From the NCBI GenBank assembly GCA_039881045.1, contig JAYWVB010000016.1:434001-498000 (forward strand): a DNA stretch of 64,000 bases. The letters are read 5' to 3'. The notes under the pieces are model-generated. The model saw only the letters and a program-made list of their open reading frames with translations, did no database searches and was not told the DNA's origin. Position numbers and translations under genes: made by a program. Position 1 is the first letter of the stretch; each line of letters begins with the position of its first letter. Source of the stretch: Chaetomium olivaceum (lineage: Eukaryota; Ascomycota; Sordariomycetes; Sordariales; Chaetomiaceae). Of the stretch, positions 10,104 to 22,534 are shown one piece after another.

Positions 10104-13100
10104 ATGGACCCCCTCAGCGCCGCGGCTAACATCATCCAAATCATAACCGCTGCCAATAAAGTGATCAGCCTCTGCAAACGGTTTCTTGAAGTGGTGCGAG
10201 ATGCGCCCGGTGACCTTCGCCTCATTCTCGTCGAAGTTTCAACCCTCAGGGCTGTCCTAGACGACTTACATTTCCTCGTGTCGTGTAATCACGCCCCGTC
10301 AACGCTAGACACACTCGCCCGTCAGCATGGGCCGCTCGACGGTTGCCAAAAGGTTATTGCGGAACTGGAAGATATGCTGCCATCAGAGGCTATGCTCGCC
10401 ACCGAGTCCAAGAGGAAGGCTATCTTAACAGCTTTGTCCTGGCTTATGAAAGAATCCCGCGCTAGGGCGCTCCTTGAAGAGCTAGCGCATTACAAGAGCA
10501 CCATCTCACTGGCGCTTACTACCGACTCCGCGTAAGTATCACAGCCGGGTCTTGGTTCCTGGATAGCGGATAGCATGCGCATAGACAGCACTAACACGGG
10601 ATGTGTCCCCCACTCCAGGCTAGATATCAAAGACACCAAAGCCAACACTGAGAGAATCTACGCTGTTCTCACTGGTAAGTTGGAGAGGTGGAGGATGGAA
10701 CCTACTTTAACCCCTAGCTAACATAGTTTGGTTAAGATGTGCAGGAGCAACATGTCTATAACTGGCTGCATACAACCGACCCATCGTCCCTTCACGATAG
10801 GGCCTGCGACATGTACGAATTAGGCACATGCGAATGGCTGTTTCGTGCCCCCGAGTGGGAGTCGTGGCTCGAAGAGAAGACGCGTTGTCTCTGGATTCAT
10901 GGAATCCCTGGAGCAGGCAAGACCATCTTTGCGTCTCACCTGATCGAGACCCTGAAATGGCACCGTAAGCTCCAATCACCAAGCTATGCATTGGCCTACT
11001 ATTATTGTTATTTTGGCCATGGCCAAGATGAGACAGTACCATTTCTCAGATGGACCCTTCTCGAACTTTGTCGGAGACTTGGTCGAGTCCCGACGGCCGT
11101 TCATGACCTGTACCGTCACGGCGGTAGCCCCACGGCCCGCGTTTTACTCCAAACCTTGGAAAAGGTTGTCCAGGCATTCGACAAAGTGTTCATAGTTGTT
11201 GACGCTGTGGACGAGAGCAAGCCCCGGGAAAACCTTCTCCGTGTTTTGCAGACACTTGCCACGGATGCACGATTCGAGAACCTCCGCCTTCTAGTAACGA
11301 GCCGGGAGTATATCGACATCGAAGACGTTATGCGGGACATTGCGACGCCAATCTCCATGCGGAACTACTTGCTTGACCAGGACATTGCTCTCTATGTTCG
11401 ATCCAAGCTCGACGGGCACTCCAAGCTCAAGCGTTGGCCACCACATTTCCGGGATCAAGTCTTCGAAGCGCTCACGACAAAAGCAAATGGGATGTGAGTA
11501 AACCCTGCCTACCCACTGATACTTTAAAACCAAAAACACACGGTAGTAACTATCCCATTACCGACCTAGGTTTCGATGGGTTGTGTGTCAAATTGAGGCA
11601 ATACAACGCCTTAAGCCAGAGACACGCATCATCAACATGGCGTTGGCCAACTTGCCAAAAACCCTGGACGAAACCTATGAGCGTGTTTTCATGGATATCC
11701 CCGAGGACGCTCGAGTGTTTGTTCAGCATGTGCTTCAATGGATGAGTACGCATTTGACGATCCATAAATCAATTGCCGAGGCGGAGCCTGTGACCACCGT
11801 CAACCTTTCTCCGGTCTACGTCCCCAACGGAGAAGATATCCCATGCGATGTCCTCTTTGCAGCCGTTCAGCAGAGCCTTGCTGAGGACGAGTCATGCAAT
11901 CCTCTGTTCCTTGATGGCTACGCCTTGGACGAGGAACTCCTGCGCGAGCACTGTGGTTGTTTGGTGACGCTGACCAGCGACACCATACGGGACATGTCAG
12001 CAACCGGGGATAACACGATTGTCTCGTTCGCACACTACACCGTCTTGGAATTCCTGGAATCGTCTCGAATGCGCCATGGCCGCGCAGCGTCTTTCGGGCT
12101 TGACCGGGATCAAGTGCTTATCCAACACAGCAAGATCTTGCTTCTCGGGGCAGCTGGCACGTCCAACCGGTGGAGGGACGACTGGCCTCAATTACGAGGC
12201 CCTGAGTTCTATTTCGATTTTGAACGATACTGCGTTCATTCGGCGGTGCTGTTCCTGCATTGGCACGCTAAGATGGCCAATTCTTGGAAAGATTCGAGTT
12301 GGGTAACTCCCGCGGCGCGGCTATTGGAAGCGTCTGCGCCGCCATCCCTCGGAAGCTATTTCTGGTTTACACCCGACATTCTTCTCGGATTGGAAAACCC
12401 CATCTCGCCATCGATCAGCGTGTTTCACCAAATGTACAAACTCAGATCCCTCTCGCCACCGGCAGAACCTCATATCGAAACCCTTGCCCGCATGCTACAA
12501 ATTGACGGGACAGGTTATCTGGCTCGTTCCCTGCTCGCCAGCCTAGGAAGAACAGGGAGCGATCTTGCTTGCCAACTCGACGTTGAGTTTCAGCCCGGTG
12601 CGTTTTACACGAACCGTGTCGAGCATTCAGGATGGCGGACTGCCCAAATGCAACGCGCAATCGACGAACTCACCTACCAAATCCTTCGCTTTCGGGGTTC
12701 TGTCTTTGAATTTTATGCGCTGTTACCGACTCCGGCTTGGACACTCCAAGGGCTTTATGAAATGCTTGATTTCGCCACGGGCCACTTTGATCCTTCAACG
12801 ATCCTGTTGTATGTTACTGCGAAGCACCAGCACGTCGAAAGCGCGTCGGGGTCTACGTGTTGGGGTTGCCTGATTCTGTCGAAGCTTCTGCGGCTTGGTG
12901 CCAGAGCAACAGCCTCTGGATATGCTATTGGATCCTTACAATTTGCGGTCGCAATGGTGGATATTGCAGCAGTCAAGCTCTTTCTTGAGGCGGGTCTTGA
13001 CCCAAACGACACGGGGGACCGGTGTGGCGAGATTGGAACTGCCGAACGAGGCCCCCTTTTCGAATGCTGTCAATCACTCTGTGGCAGAAGCCCTTTAAAC

Positions 13101-13376
13101 ATCGCCAAACAAGAACGGACCGGGCAATTACCGGAGGTGAGCATGCACGTTGACAATATGTGGTACCGGAAGGACAACACGACGACGGAGGCGACGCAGG
13201 AGACAATTGGGGAAATCGCGGCTGTCTTGATTCAACATGGAGCGAGAGATTTTACTTCTTCTGATGACGATAACCTCTCGATTGCGACGGGGATGGGCAT
13301 GTTGAGCATCTCGGGGAATGAAGGCAAGAATATAATGACTCAGGGGGGATTGGGGGCTATTGCAATTTCTTCGTGA
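10104..13376 (+). CDS. NLR-like STAND NTPase (Fungal_N-type N-terminus, NACHT, degenerate ankyrin end)
   Basis: Exons 10104-10531, 10619-10674, 10737-11493 and 11570-13376 join in phase to 1015 residues. Residues 1-140 begin MDPLSAAANIIQIITAANKV, the N-terminal helical domain common in fungal NLR-like proteins. The NACHT NTPase has Walker A GIPGAGKT (217-224) and Walker B VFIVVDAVDES (about 312-322). It is followed by the conserved NGMFRWVVCQIEAI and LPKTLDETYERVF segments typical of this class. The C-terminal 500 residues have only weak ankyrin-like units (AAVKLFLEAGLDPND; IAAVLIQHGARD). Such proteins act as signal-triggered switches in non-self recognition and programmed cell death, which is class knowledge. 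No partner effector gene is visible next door. All four exons keep consistent phase, so the gene appears intact. Confidence 0.88.
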
Positions 13377-14028
13377 AGAAGAGAAAATTCAGAAGAAGCA
13401 GGTTGCTTTCAACGACCGACATTGGAAAGTGCGAAAATAGTACATGATAAAAATCTAGATAGCCATATACTTGTATCGCGAGCCTAGCTTGACCACCAAT
13501 TACCCTATTCATGTTATGCTGCTCGATATTAAAACGCATGTGACTGCTTCGGGATCATATCCCGGGGCGCCTGGCTTGTCGATGGTTTTGAAACGGATGA
13601 GACCTACATCATACCGAACCGGAAACAAGCGATCGTGTACCAAAGCAAACAGTCCGTTCTTGATGCGGTGAGCTAATATGTGTTCGCGTGACGACGGACG
13701 ACGGTCGAAGTCAAGGAGTTGCCCCATTCGGAAGCATCTTGGCATTACATGCCCCTGAATCGCTTCTCCGCATTCCCCGCCGGCGTATTAGCGGTAATAG
13801 TTTCGGGAGCACGGCTAATCGGCCCAGCCCGCTAAGTCGGATATAGTTTGCGGCTCTTCCGCCTCCGAGAATGACACCTTTCTTGAAGACCCCGGCTCAT
13901 GATGCTTCATCAATCGTCCACATCTCAGTCGCGGTTTTGGGGCAATCCTGTTAGTCCTATTGTTTGTCTGGCACACTTTCCAGAGATTCTATGAACACCA
14001 AAACACCGGACCATCACCAACATTCAAC
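13377..14028. other. Intergenic between NLR-like and TPR/SET genes
   Basis: No gene, RNA or repeat was recognised in these 652 bases. They hold the NLR 3' UTR and the promoter of the SET gene. Confidence 0.4.
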
Positions 14029-16249
14029 ATGGCCGTCGTTATTGCTCCTAGCATGGTCTCTCAACTAAAGACAACACCGGGGCTTTGCCCAAGCGGAGGC
14101 TCACCAAGGAGGAGTTAACCAAAACACATAGCACACACCTCAAGAAGCAGGACAACTCACCACACGCACCGAGGCCGGTGAAGCAGCCGGTCATGTCCGA
14201 GGCGTATCCAGCATCATCCAAATCTATCAGAGAGCTTGAAATTGTAAGTTTATCATCTCTTGCTTGCCGATTGAGCACTGTGCTGACTCTAAAAACAGAT
14301 TCCATTAAGTGAGCTGCGTGCGGGGACACATCATCGGGGCAAAGGGCTCATCCTCAAGGTCATCAGCGCTCCGTTTGTGGGTGCTGGTGCAGTGAGCATT
14401 GTGGAGGACGAGTTCGGAAATGCCGACAAGCTGGCAATCTACAACCAGGCCGACTCATCGATCCTGTCTGGTGTTCCCGAGGGTTGTGTGGTTGCCGTCA
14501 AAGAGCCGTACTACAAAAACAACGGCGCACAGGACGATTTTATGATCTGTGTGGACCACCCCTCGGACGTCATCCTGCTGCGGTTTACCGACCCAATCAT
14601 CCCAGAGTCACTGAGACTAGGCCCTCTCCTCAAGACGGCTGAAGAGTGGAGGAACGCTGCGGACCGGGCCTTTATCGAGAAAGACTTTCCCACCTCCGTA
14701 TTCTGGTAGGCACCTTTCAACCGGCACAACCAAGCTCAACAACTCACACTCTTCCCAGCTATACGGAAGCCCTCGAGGTCTCCTCCGACCCCGCCTTCCA
14801 AGCCCCCATTCACACCAAACGCTCCGGCGTGAACCTCATCCTCGGCCGCTACGACGCCGCCAAAGCCGACGCGCTCGCCTCGCGCACCGGCGGTCCCCAC
14901 GACTGGAAAGCCTACTACAACGCCGGCCGCGCCGCCTACGGCCTCTGCGACTACACCACCAGCCACTCGCTCCTCACCACCGCGCTCGAACTCAACCCGA
15001 CCCACTCCGGCATCCAAAAAGAACACGCCCGCTGCACCGCACGCCTCCACGAAGAAGCCACGGGCGACTACGACTTCTCCGCCATGCAGGCGTCGCTCGG
15101 CCCACAATCTGTGCACCTCGACCGCGGCTCCTTCCTGGCCAACACGCGTGTGGGCGACTCGGTGCGGCACGGACGGGGCTTGTTCGCGACAAAAGCGCTG
15201 CGCGCGGGCGATTTGGTGTTTGCCGAGAAGGCCACGCTCATGCCGAACCAGTACGACCCCTCGCGCGCGTCGGCGGCGCTGTATGCCCTGATGGTGAGGC
15301 AGTTGTGCGATAATCCGTCGTTGGCGGGGCCGGTGTTAAGGTTGTTTGACGGGGCGTATGAGAGGAGTGGTGGGGAGGGGGGATGGTGGATGGGGTGCCG
15401 GTGGTGGATGTTTTCTTGGTGGAGGCGATCCGGACGAGGAACTGTTTTAGTGCACCGAGGTCGACGCTTGAGAATACGCGGCCGAGCGTGCCCGAGGGGA
15501 GGCAGTGTAAGGGGTTGTGGGTCCATGCGAGCTATATGAACCATGATTGCGTGGCGAATACCATGCGGTCATTTGTGGGGGATCTGTTGATCAGCAGGGC
15601 GACGAGGGATATCGCTGAGGGGGAGGAGCTGTTCCAGCAGTATGTCCCCGTCAAGCCGCTTCCGGAGGTGCGGAATAAGCAGTTCAACGATGGGTGGGGG
15701 TTTGAATGCGGGTGTATGCTGTGCACAGCGGAGAAGCGCAGTCCCGAGGCCATGCAGGCGAGGAGGAAGGACTTGTTAATCGCGGTGGAGAAGCTGTGTA
15801 GTAAGAAGATGCCGGGTAGGGAGCTGATTCCGGATGCGAAGATCCGGAGCGTGGACAAGTTGACGAAGCAGCTGGAGGAGGCGCACGAGAAGGAAGTGTA
15901 TGAGGGTATGCCGCGGCTGACGCTGGTGTACCCGAGCAATTGGTTGGTGGCGGCACACCGCGGGAGGAAGAACCATGGCAAGGTGGTCAAGTATACCATG
16001 AAAGTGCTGCGGAACTTTGGCTTCAAGGTACCGGACGAGAGCGAAGTTTGGGATCCGAGAGACATCTTCACCAACTCTGGCAACGGAACCCTGATGACGG
16101 TTCATATTGTGGCTACTCTGAGGACACTGGCGGAGGCATACGAGGCTTTGGGACACAAGGAGATGGCGGAACGGTGCGTTGAGGCGGCCAAGTTTGGCTA
16201 TATGCTGGTCACGGGCTCCGAGAACGAGCTGACAACGCTGGATAAGTGA
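14029..16249 (+). CDS. TPR/SET-domain protein (SMYD-like), with two apparent 1-base frameshifts
   Basis: Exons are 14029-14243, 14299-14705 and 14759-16249. An N-terminal segment (LRAGTHHRGKGLILKVISAPF) is followed by TPR-like helices: EEWRNAADRAFIEKDF, YYNAGRAAYGLCDY and LLTTALELNPTHSG. The SET domain then has VRHGRGLFATKALRAGDLVF, NHDCVANTMRSFVGD, ATRDIAEGEELFQQYV and a post-SET FECGCMLC. The family methylates lysines on histones or other proteins. The frame breaks after RLFDGAYERSGG and resumes one frame over at about 15383. One extra G in the G6 run 15377-15382 restores it. The start also needs a repair: ATG 14029 or 14053 is one frame off PKRRLTKEEL, and one base near 14067-14070 joins them. 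With both repairs the protein is 704 residues from 14029. Domains are clear; repairs are inferred. Confidence 0.8.
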
Positions 16250-17788
16250 TTGGAGAAAGATGGCGACTCGGGAGGAGGGGAGGGGATACACACGGGCGTT
16301 TATATAATATTATTAGCATGACTAGCAACAGGGCACATAGTTTGGGTTGAGGCGACATTTAAACTTATACCAGTACATTGCCTAATGCCACCAACAAATT
16401 GGGTTTGTGACAATATATATGCCTTTGTCTGACCCTATCCCTTTTCCAAACCCCTCCATTGTGACACGCAACCACTGACCTAGGCTAGCGGCTCGTTCGA
16501 ATTGTACAAGGACTTGAGTGACGGCATCGACTGTCGTCATGAGCTTGAGAATCGATTCACCATGAATTTCCTGGCTTAGCACGGCGGACATACGCAGGGG
16601 TGGCGAAGTTGATCCTGCTTTGGGTTGTGATGTCGCGAGTCCCACCTTGATTCGAGCTCTGGGAGCCAGTGGAGGCTACGCAATGGTTGACGCAGCTAAC
16701 CGGGAGGAATAAGAGTGGTGATCCCCATGCCCCTTCAAGAGAATGAGGGGTAAGTTCCAGTGTCTTTGGCAACCTGAGACTCCAAGCGCTTAGAAACCCC
16801 TTCTTTTCAATGCAAAGAAAGATGTGACCCGTGAAGAGATTATTAGAAGAGGAAAGAGGGTGTTTGTTGCGAAGTGGCGGGCATATTGGGGATTGCATGT
16901 ATCCCGGTGACCACTCTAACTAACAGGCAAGCCACTGCTGGATTCAATGCATGATCCTAAAACCTTCCAGTTTGTTTACAGAACGAAACCATACAATAAT
17001 CGAAGTTGGTGTTACATTCCCCCATTCTCAAGAAGAGAGCAATCTCCATTCGGATCTGACAACTGGGCGTAAAGCTTAAGTCTCCGAACGTCTTCAACCT
17101 GAAACTGCTATGAGGACAAAGACAGTGCCTAGAGACTTGGGTACCTCGACACTCAACGTACCGGCACAGACACATACTAGGTACCTACTCTGGTGCAATG
17201 CCGAACACACACGCCCTCGAGTCTCTCCGCTTGATGATCCCCAACGACTTTGTCGCGATCAGAAGACCTTAGAGCCACAGGTTCCATGTTCTAGCGCTAC
17301 TAATATCGTTGTTACCCTACATAGGTTAAAGTTCCGGCCTCGAGTTTGGGTAGCTAGTTCTATATTAATGCTGGATTCTTCAACCACTTCCAGACGGCGT
17401 GGCGCGAGTGGTCGGTGACATCAACTAACCGGCTCTAGGGATGAAGCATGATGTGGTTATTGAGATTATGGCGCCATTCCTGGGGGTGATTGCAATATTA
17501 GTACGGACAGGAAGAGAAGATGGAAAAACGGGATGGCGTTTCACGCATAATCTATCGTCACACACCGTCATTCTCCCATAAGACTCCCATGTTCACATGT
17601 TCCAAACTTCTGTCTGCAAAGTGTCCAAGAGAAGCCGAGAGTGGTTCATTCCAGAATCTTAAACATAACTTATCCTGCTGGTAAATATGTTACCCAACCA
17701 GGTCCAGCCCGGTACAAAACAGGAAGGGCATGAGGCAACAATTACCCTACTAGCGTACAAACCCAACCGGAAACAGCCTCATTCTCTA
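16250..17788. other. Intergenic between convergent SET and amidoligase genes
   Basis: About 1.5 kb between converging genes, unusually long for that arrangement. Apart from the possible coding remnant at 16382-16684 (minus), I see nothing recognisable. Confidence 0.4.
16382..16684 (-). pseudogene. Possible protein-coding remnant, unknown
   Basis: A minus-strand open frame encodes about 100 residues with amphipathic helix-like content, for example LKLMTTVDAVTQVLVQFERA and LGQWLRVTMEGFGKG. It has no ATG at its start and a stop codon bounds it upstream. It could be a last exon or a decayed gene end. I cannot assign a family. Confidence 0.2.
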
Positions 17789-19245
17789 TCAGCGATAGCC
17801 TGAGGGCTGGACAGTGATGACGTCGGCATAGCCACCATCGTTGGTCCGATATGTGGTCGTGCGAGCAGGACCTCCCCGACCACCGCCGCCGCCACCCCGA
17901 CCACCGCCGCCGCCACCCCGACCGCTGCTACCGCCACCTCGACCGCCAGTACTACCACCTCCACGACCAGCAGTACCTCCCCCGCGGCCGCTAGTACCAC
18001 CTCCCCGGGTGGTGCCACCACCACCGCCACGCGACGAAGCACTAGTCGGCCGGCGCGTAGGCGCCATCGACGACCCGGAGCTATCATGCAGTTTGCGCTC
18101 GTACGCGTTGATGGCGCGCTCCGAGAGGGGGTCGCCGCCGTAGCGCTCGACGCACTGGTTGAGGTAGTGGACGAAGCGGGTGCCGTGGCAGGTACGCGGT
18201 AGCTGCTTGATGCAGCCGGCCAGTTCCGAGATGAGCTCCTTGACGGAGGGGTGGTCCTTGCGGGAAGCGTTGGCCTTGAAGTCGTAGCGGCGCGCGCTGA
18301 CGTGGAGGGTCACGGCGAGGAGGACGCGGTGGATGGCGGACTGGGCTGAGGCGACGCCGCCCTGTCGGCGCAGCTCGACGGTGCCGATGCGGGTGATGGG
18401 CAGGAAGTTCTGCGAGAGGTAGCGCTCCTTGCGGTACTTGTGGTTGGGGTCGCTGAGATGGCCCCCTGCGATCTTGATGCTGAAGCATTTCTTTTGGCCC
18501 ATGGCGTGGTTTTCGAAGCGGTCCATCTCGTTGTCGATGGCGTTAAAGAGGGGCCGCCAGCTGTCATCCCTGACGTGTCTGTACAAGGAGCTCCCGAAGG
18601 CCGTATTGTTAGGTTTGGCGTATGTATTCTCCCTACGATCGTGTGGCAGAATCTGCTTGAGAGCCTTCTCCCAGTAGAAAGCAGCCTTCGCAATTTTAAC
18701 GAGCTGATCCGGCCGATACTTGACGTCAGATTTGGGCCCGGGCGAGAGGTGGACGTGGCACGAAGTGACGGGATGCGTCCACAGTTCAAACTGCTCGCCG
18801 ATGGCGTCAAAGACCTCACGGATTTCACTTTGCCATCTCCTAGACACCGACATGGGGGGTGAGATGATCTCGACACCCCCTGCTAACTGTTAACTTCTGG
18901 CTGACCAAGGGGGCTGGAACAGAGCGAGAGAGACTTACACCACAAATCAGATTCCGGGGCTTGGGTGATCTTGTACTCTGACAGACTTGCGTCACCCACG
19001 CACTTCCAACCATGGCTGCTTCCCAGAGACTCGGTTATGAGCGCTGAGAGAGCCGTCTTTACACAGACGCGTTGTTTCCCGGTTTTGTAGCTGTCGGTAC
19101 TGCGGTTGGAGAGATCAAAGTCCCATTCACGCCAATGAAGGGGTAGGGATCCTCGGGAATTCTCGACATCCCTTTGGACGTCCCGCTTAACCTTGACGAA
19201 AATTTCAATTTCGACACCGAAAATGGGTTTCGGAGCAGAGGGCAT
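17789..19245 (-). CDS. Fungal amidoligase-family protein with C-terminal RGG/Gly-rich tail
   Basis: Exons 19245-18939 and 18879-17789 join in phase to 465 residues. The start MPSAPKPIFGVEIEIFVKV carries the FGxEIE motif. It is followed by WKCVGDASL and, across the intron, WWGVEIISPP, then TSCHVHLSPGP, and ELRRQGGV further on. These are hallmarks of the amidoligase (COOH-NH2 ligase) superfamily related to glutamine synthetase/GCS, which forms amide bonds using ATP. Fungal members are abundant but uncharacterised. Residues about 355-445 are a low-complexity tail of repeated GRGGG/RGGGGG units (an RNA-binding-like RGG region), unusual for an amidoligase. The neighbours give no substrate hint. 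The catalytic family is inferred from motif order. Confidence 0.8.
17868..18035 (-). repeat. In-frame Gly/Arg (RGG) coding repeat
   Basis: Tandem imperfect units of 9-21 bases, rich in CCACC/CGACC on the plus strand, encode about ten RGGG(G) units of the amidoligase tail. Such arrays commonly vary in copy number between strains. Confidence 0.8.
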
Positions 19246-20963
19246 GTTGGCGGGTGGCTAACGTCACGGTGTCGAGGGGCACGGTGGCTAACGTGGTAAC
19301 CGGGGGGGGGGGGGGGGAAGGGGGGTATGGGGCAAGCTTTCAAGCAACAAAACTAAAAGGTGGGATATTGTGAGGGTATGAATAATCTAGAGAAATGCAC
19401 TGGATGTCGTATGTCGTATCTGCTGATTCTTGATCTTCATGAAGGCAAGAAGGGGAACGAAGTCATACTTTAACTGTCCTCTTCTGGACTTTCTCTATAG
19501 TGTGTTTGACTTTTGGGCTACCCCGGGCTCGTCGTCGGAGCTAAGCTACCCACATCCCTAGGAAAGGCCAAAAGGCTGAGACCGGGTTGCTAGCAGTGGC
19601 TACGGTCATATCCCTAAACACTTCTTTTGCATTTTGCTGGTGGAGACCAAGCGAGCTTACATGTTGTCGCAGGTCTAAAAATTATGTGTGAAGGGAATAC
19701 CGAGCCTGGCGTGGTCCTTGAGAACTGCGCCTAGTACACTTTGAACCCGGCCGCTGCTAATACAGTAATGCTCCTAAAGCTTAAGTTTATGATCATTAGT
19801 ACATTTCTTTCGCCCCGGCAAGTCAGCCGGGCCATGGCTAGCCACGGCAGACCTCCCCACTCAGTTGCTTACTTGACTACCTCATACTAATAGCAGTCGT
19901 CGCATATTCGCGCCGAAACGGCCGGGGTGTTACATGGGGAATTCCACAGGCCATGGGCCGGAGTGGCCGGGGAAGATGGAAAGGGTATGGCACAGGGGAG
20001 TTACGCGACGGCGAGGGAATATTACGAATCTTATTACCTGTCTTGACGCTTGAATGACGGCAGCTAATCAGTCCCGGTGTTTTGAAACACGGCCCTGAAT
20101 CGTGGTTGACACGGCACGCACGGCGATTTAACATTTTTAACGAATCCTTCCGAACAAAAAAGCTTGCAGTGCCTCGTGGTTGGTAAAAAACTTCGCCGTA
20201 AAGCCAAGCCAGCCAACATACCGTAAGTTTGGTATCGAGAGATATCAAAGGTAAACAGTGAGCTGTTCTCTAACATACAAATAGTACCTAGGTACCATCA
20301 TAACGTCAAAACGCCCGTTTTATATCTACCGGAAAGTGACCTTTGGCCCTCCCATGATTTGATTTACAGGTTTTGCTTGACAGTCTACTATGACTTTTTA
20401 CAAATCCCAGCAGGTTTTTCCAGGCCAACATGTATGACGCCTGGGGTCACTAGGATTGCTGACATGCTGACGGCCAACCCAGTCCCCCGCCTCTAAAGAT
20501 CAATAAAAAAGTACCGAAAGTCTCCATGTTACAAGCAGGAAATGACGACACATGTCAGCACCCTGATACAAGCAGGAGCCAGCTAGACATCGATCCGAAC
20601 ATGGCCGCTTTTCACGGTCCTTGCGTCATTGTTACAGATAAGGTTATTTTAATTATACTCCTATAAACTATACCATTGCCACTACGGCGTCGGGGCCATG
20701 GCAATTATAAGAGCGACAACGGCCCCTTACATCAAAATCCAATTCGTGTCTCGATATCCCTTTGAAATTCCCAAGCAACTCACAACTCACAAATTAAACA
20801 ATCTGTCTACCTACCTCGTCGGCTTCCTAGCCACACTAGTACCTTCTTGCACGGTTACACCGTCGTTAATCCACTGCTCATCATAAACTCCCTCGGGCTC
20901 TTCACCCTTCGCTTCATAGCTTCCCGCCCACACCTGCCCCGTTATTTATCTTCTAAAATCACC
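19246..20963. other. Long intergenic region between divergent genes
   Basis: About 1.7 kb between the amidoligase start (minus) and the gene at 20964 (plus). It includes the G16 tract at 19302-19317 and A+T-richer segments from about 20000. No coding, tRNA or repeat family was recognised. A pyrimidine-rich 5' leader precedes 20964. Confidence 0.45.
19302..19317 (+). repeat. 16-base poly-G tract
   Basis: Sixteen consecutive G lie about 60 bases upstream of the amidoligase start codon. Its length is likely uncertain in the assembly. Confidence 0.9.
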
Positions 20964-21758
20964 ATGTCTGCACCCGCCGAGCAGCAGCGCCGCAGGCAAC
21001 AGGCGTCGTCGTCGCAGGGGGAGTCGACGCGTAGACGCGCTGCCGAGACACCGAGCTCCAATCCGGCCCCAAGACGCCAGGCAGCCTCGACTTCCGGTCC
21101 CGCTCCCACTTCTTCGTCCGGCCGCCCAGCGCCAACTTCTTCAGCTTCGGCTCCTCGGCCAGCCGCAAACCAGCAGCGTGATGATGGCCCCGCCCCCCCG
21201 GAGGCCCCGATCGATGACTACGACCGCGCGGAGGACACGCGCGATGACGAGATCGCGCGGCACTGGGCACAGTGGTACAAGCGAATCGAGGAGGACTATA
21301 CCTACCCAGTCGTCATTGATCAGGACCTTGCCCCCGCCATATTCCGCGTCCTCGGCAGCGAGCCGCCGCTTTTCAACGCCGCGCGTAAGCCCAGACTGGG
21401 CGATGGCCTCGGTGGCACCAACATGGGTACAGTGAGGGTGGCGCTGCTCGATGGCGACAACCTAGACTTGATCAAGGACGCCTTCCGCGGGAAGAAGGGA
21501 ACTGTCGTCATCGAGAACAGTGAGCGCTCTGCCTTTGTCCCGACCAGGCTGAGTAGCGCCGCCGCCCTCGACCTCGAGAATGCACCTCCCCCGGTTCCTG
21601 CCCCCGTTGCTCAGTTGCCCATCCGCGGCCCGGCGCAGACGCCGTCTTCATCGTCCTCGGCGAGCCAGCCGGCTCCCCGGAGGGAGGAGCGGAGAAGGGA
21701 GGAGGGCAACGGAGAACGGAGAGGTAATCAGGGGAACAGTAGACGCGAGGGCAACTAG
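20964..21758 (+). CDS. Hypothetical protein with disordered ends and an unassigned central domain
   Basis: This single-exon gene encodes 264 residues starting MSAPAEQQRRRQQASS; the ATG has an ACC context. Residues 1-85 are Ser/Pro/Arg/Ala-rich and disordered. The core, about 90-195, looks folded (RHWAQWYKRIEEDYTYPVVI; VRVALLDGDNLDLIKDAF; KGTVVIENSE). Residues 200-264 are disordered, ending in a basic ERRREEGNGERRGN tail. I do not recognise the core. Codon use and the absence of stops across 795 bases support a real gene. A nuclear or RNA-associated role is possible from the basic tail but is only a guess. Confidence 0.65.
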   Translation: MSAPAEQQRRRQQASSSQGESTRRRAAETPSSNPAPRRQAASTSGPAPTSSSGRPAPTSSASAPRPAANQQRDDGPAPPEAPIDDYDRAEDTRDDEIARHWAQWYKRIEEDYTYPVVIDQDLAPAIFRVLGSEPPLFNAARKPRLGDGLGGTNMGTVRVALLDGDNLDLIKDAFRGKKGTVVIENSERSAFVPTRLSSAAALDLENAPPPVPAPVAQLPIRGPAQTPSSSSSASQPAPRREERRREEGNGERRGNQGNSRREGN

Positions 21759-22534
21759 ACAAGCGGGGGGAGGAGAACCTAAAAAAGGACGGGAACTTGG
21801 TACGACGTGACATTCCGCTGGCCGGGCTAGAATCCATGTATGATAGTAACGTGCCAGGTGCAACAACTCTTCTTCTGTATTTGAGCACCGTCTAAAAACC
21901 GTCTTTCGTTGCCTTTGTTCGCCAAACGTTGGGCGTGAGGTTCCATTAGATACTTGCGACCAAAAATATTGCTTCATAGTTAGTTACTCAATCCTCCATG
22001 ACCTTACCGTAGTGTGTTGGCATCGTGACCCTACAATGTAGCCCCTGGGGGTTGAAGCGAGCTCAAATATAAAAGCACCTTCCCCCGGTGTATGCGAGTA
22101 CTTGCCGTTGAAACTGGAAGTCCTCGCCACCTAAAAGTAACGTAAGGAACCGGTATCTTGACACCCAAGAGCCATGACTCAAGATCCGAAGCAAGAACCC
22201 CTTAAACCCCCACCCGCTTACTCTCGCCTCAGCAGCCCTAGCCCATAGACTACATACCGGTGCTTGCGTCAGGCCTGCCAAACCGGCTTTGCGCCTAGCC
22301 TTTCGGGTTTACCTAACCGGAGCAGTGAGTCTGTCTCAGTCACATCGGATGGTGCAGTCTCGCCCGAAAGTCCTGATGCGTTTGCACACGAGCACATGTT
22401 CGAAAAGCAGGATGTCGTTGAACATCTATATATCATTGACCATCTCAACAACCCATTCCCGCGCCGTTTAGACCATGGCGAAGATGCCGTCGTGGTCAGC
22501 CACTTGAGCCCCCTGTGGCTGCATCGTCACCAAG
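21759..22534. other. Intergenic, nothing recognised
   Basis: These 776 bases have overlapping short frames on both strands. A plus frame with ATG at 22397 ends at 22587 but shows no domain. Confidence 0.35.
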
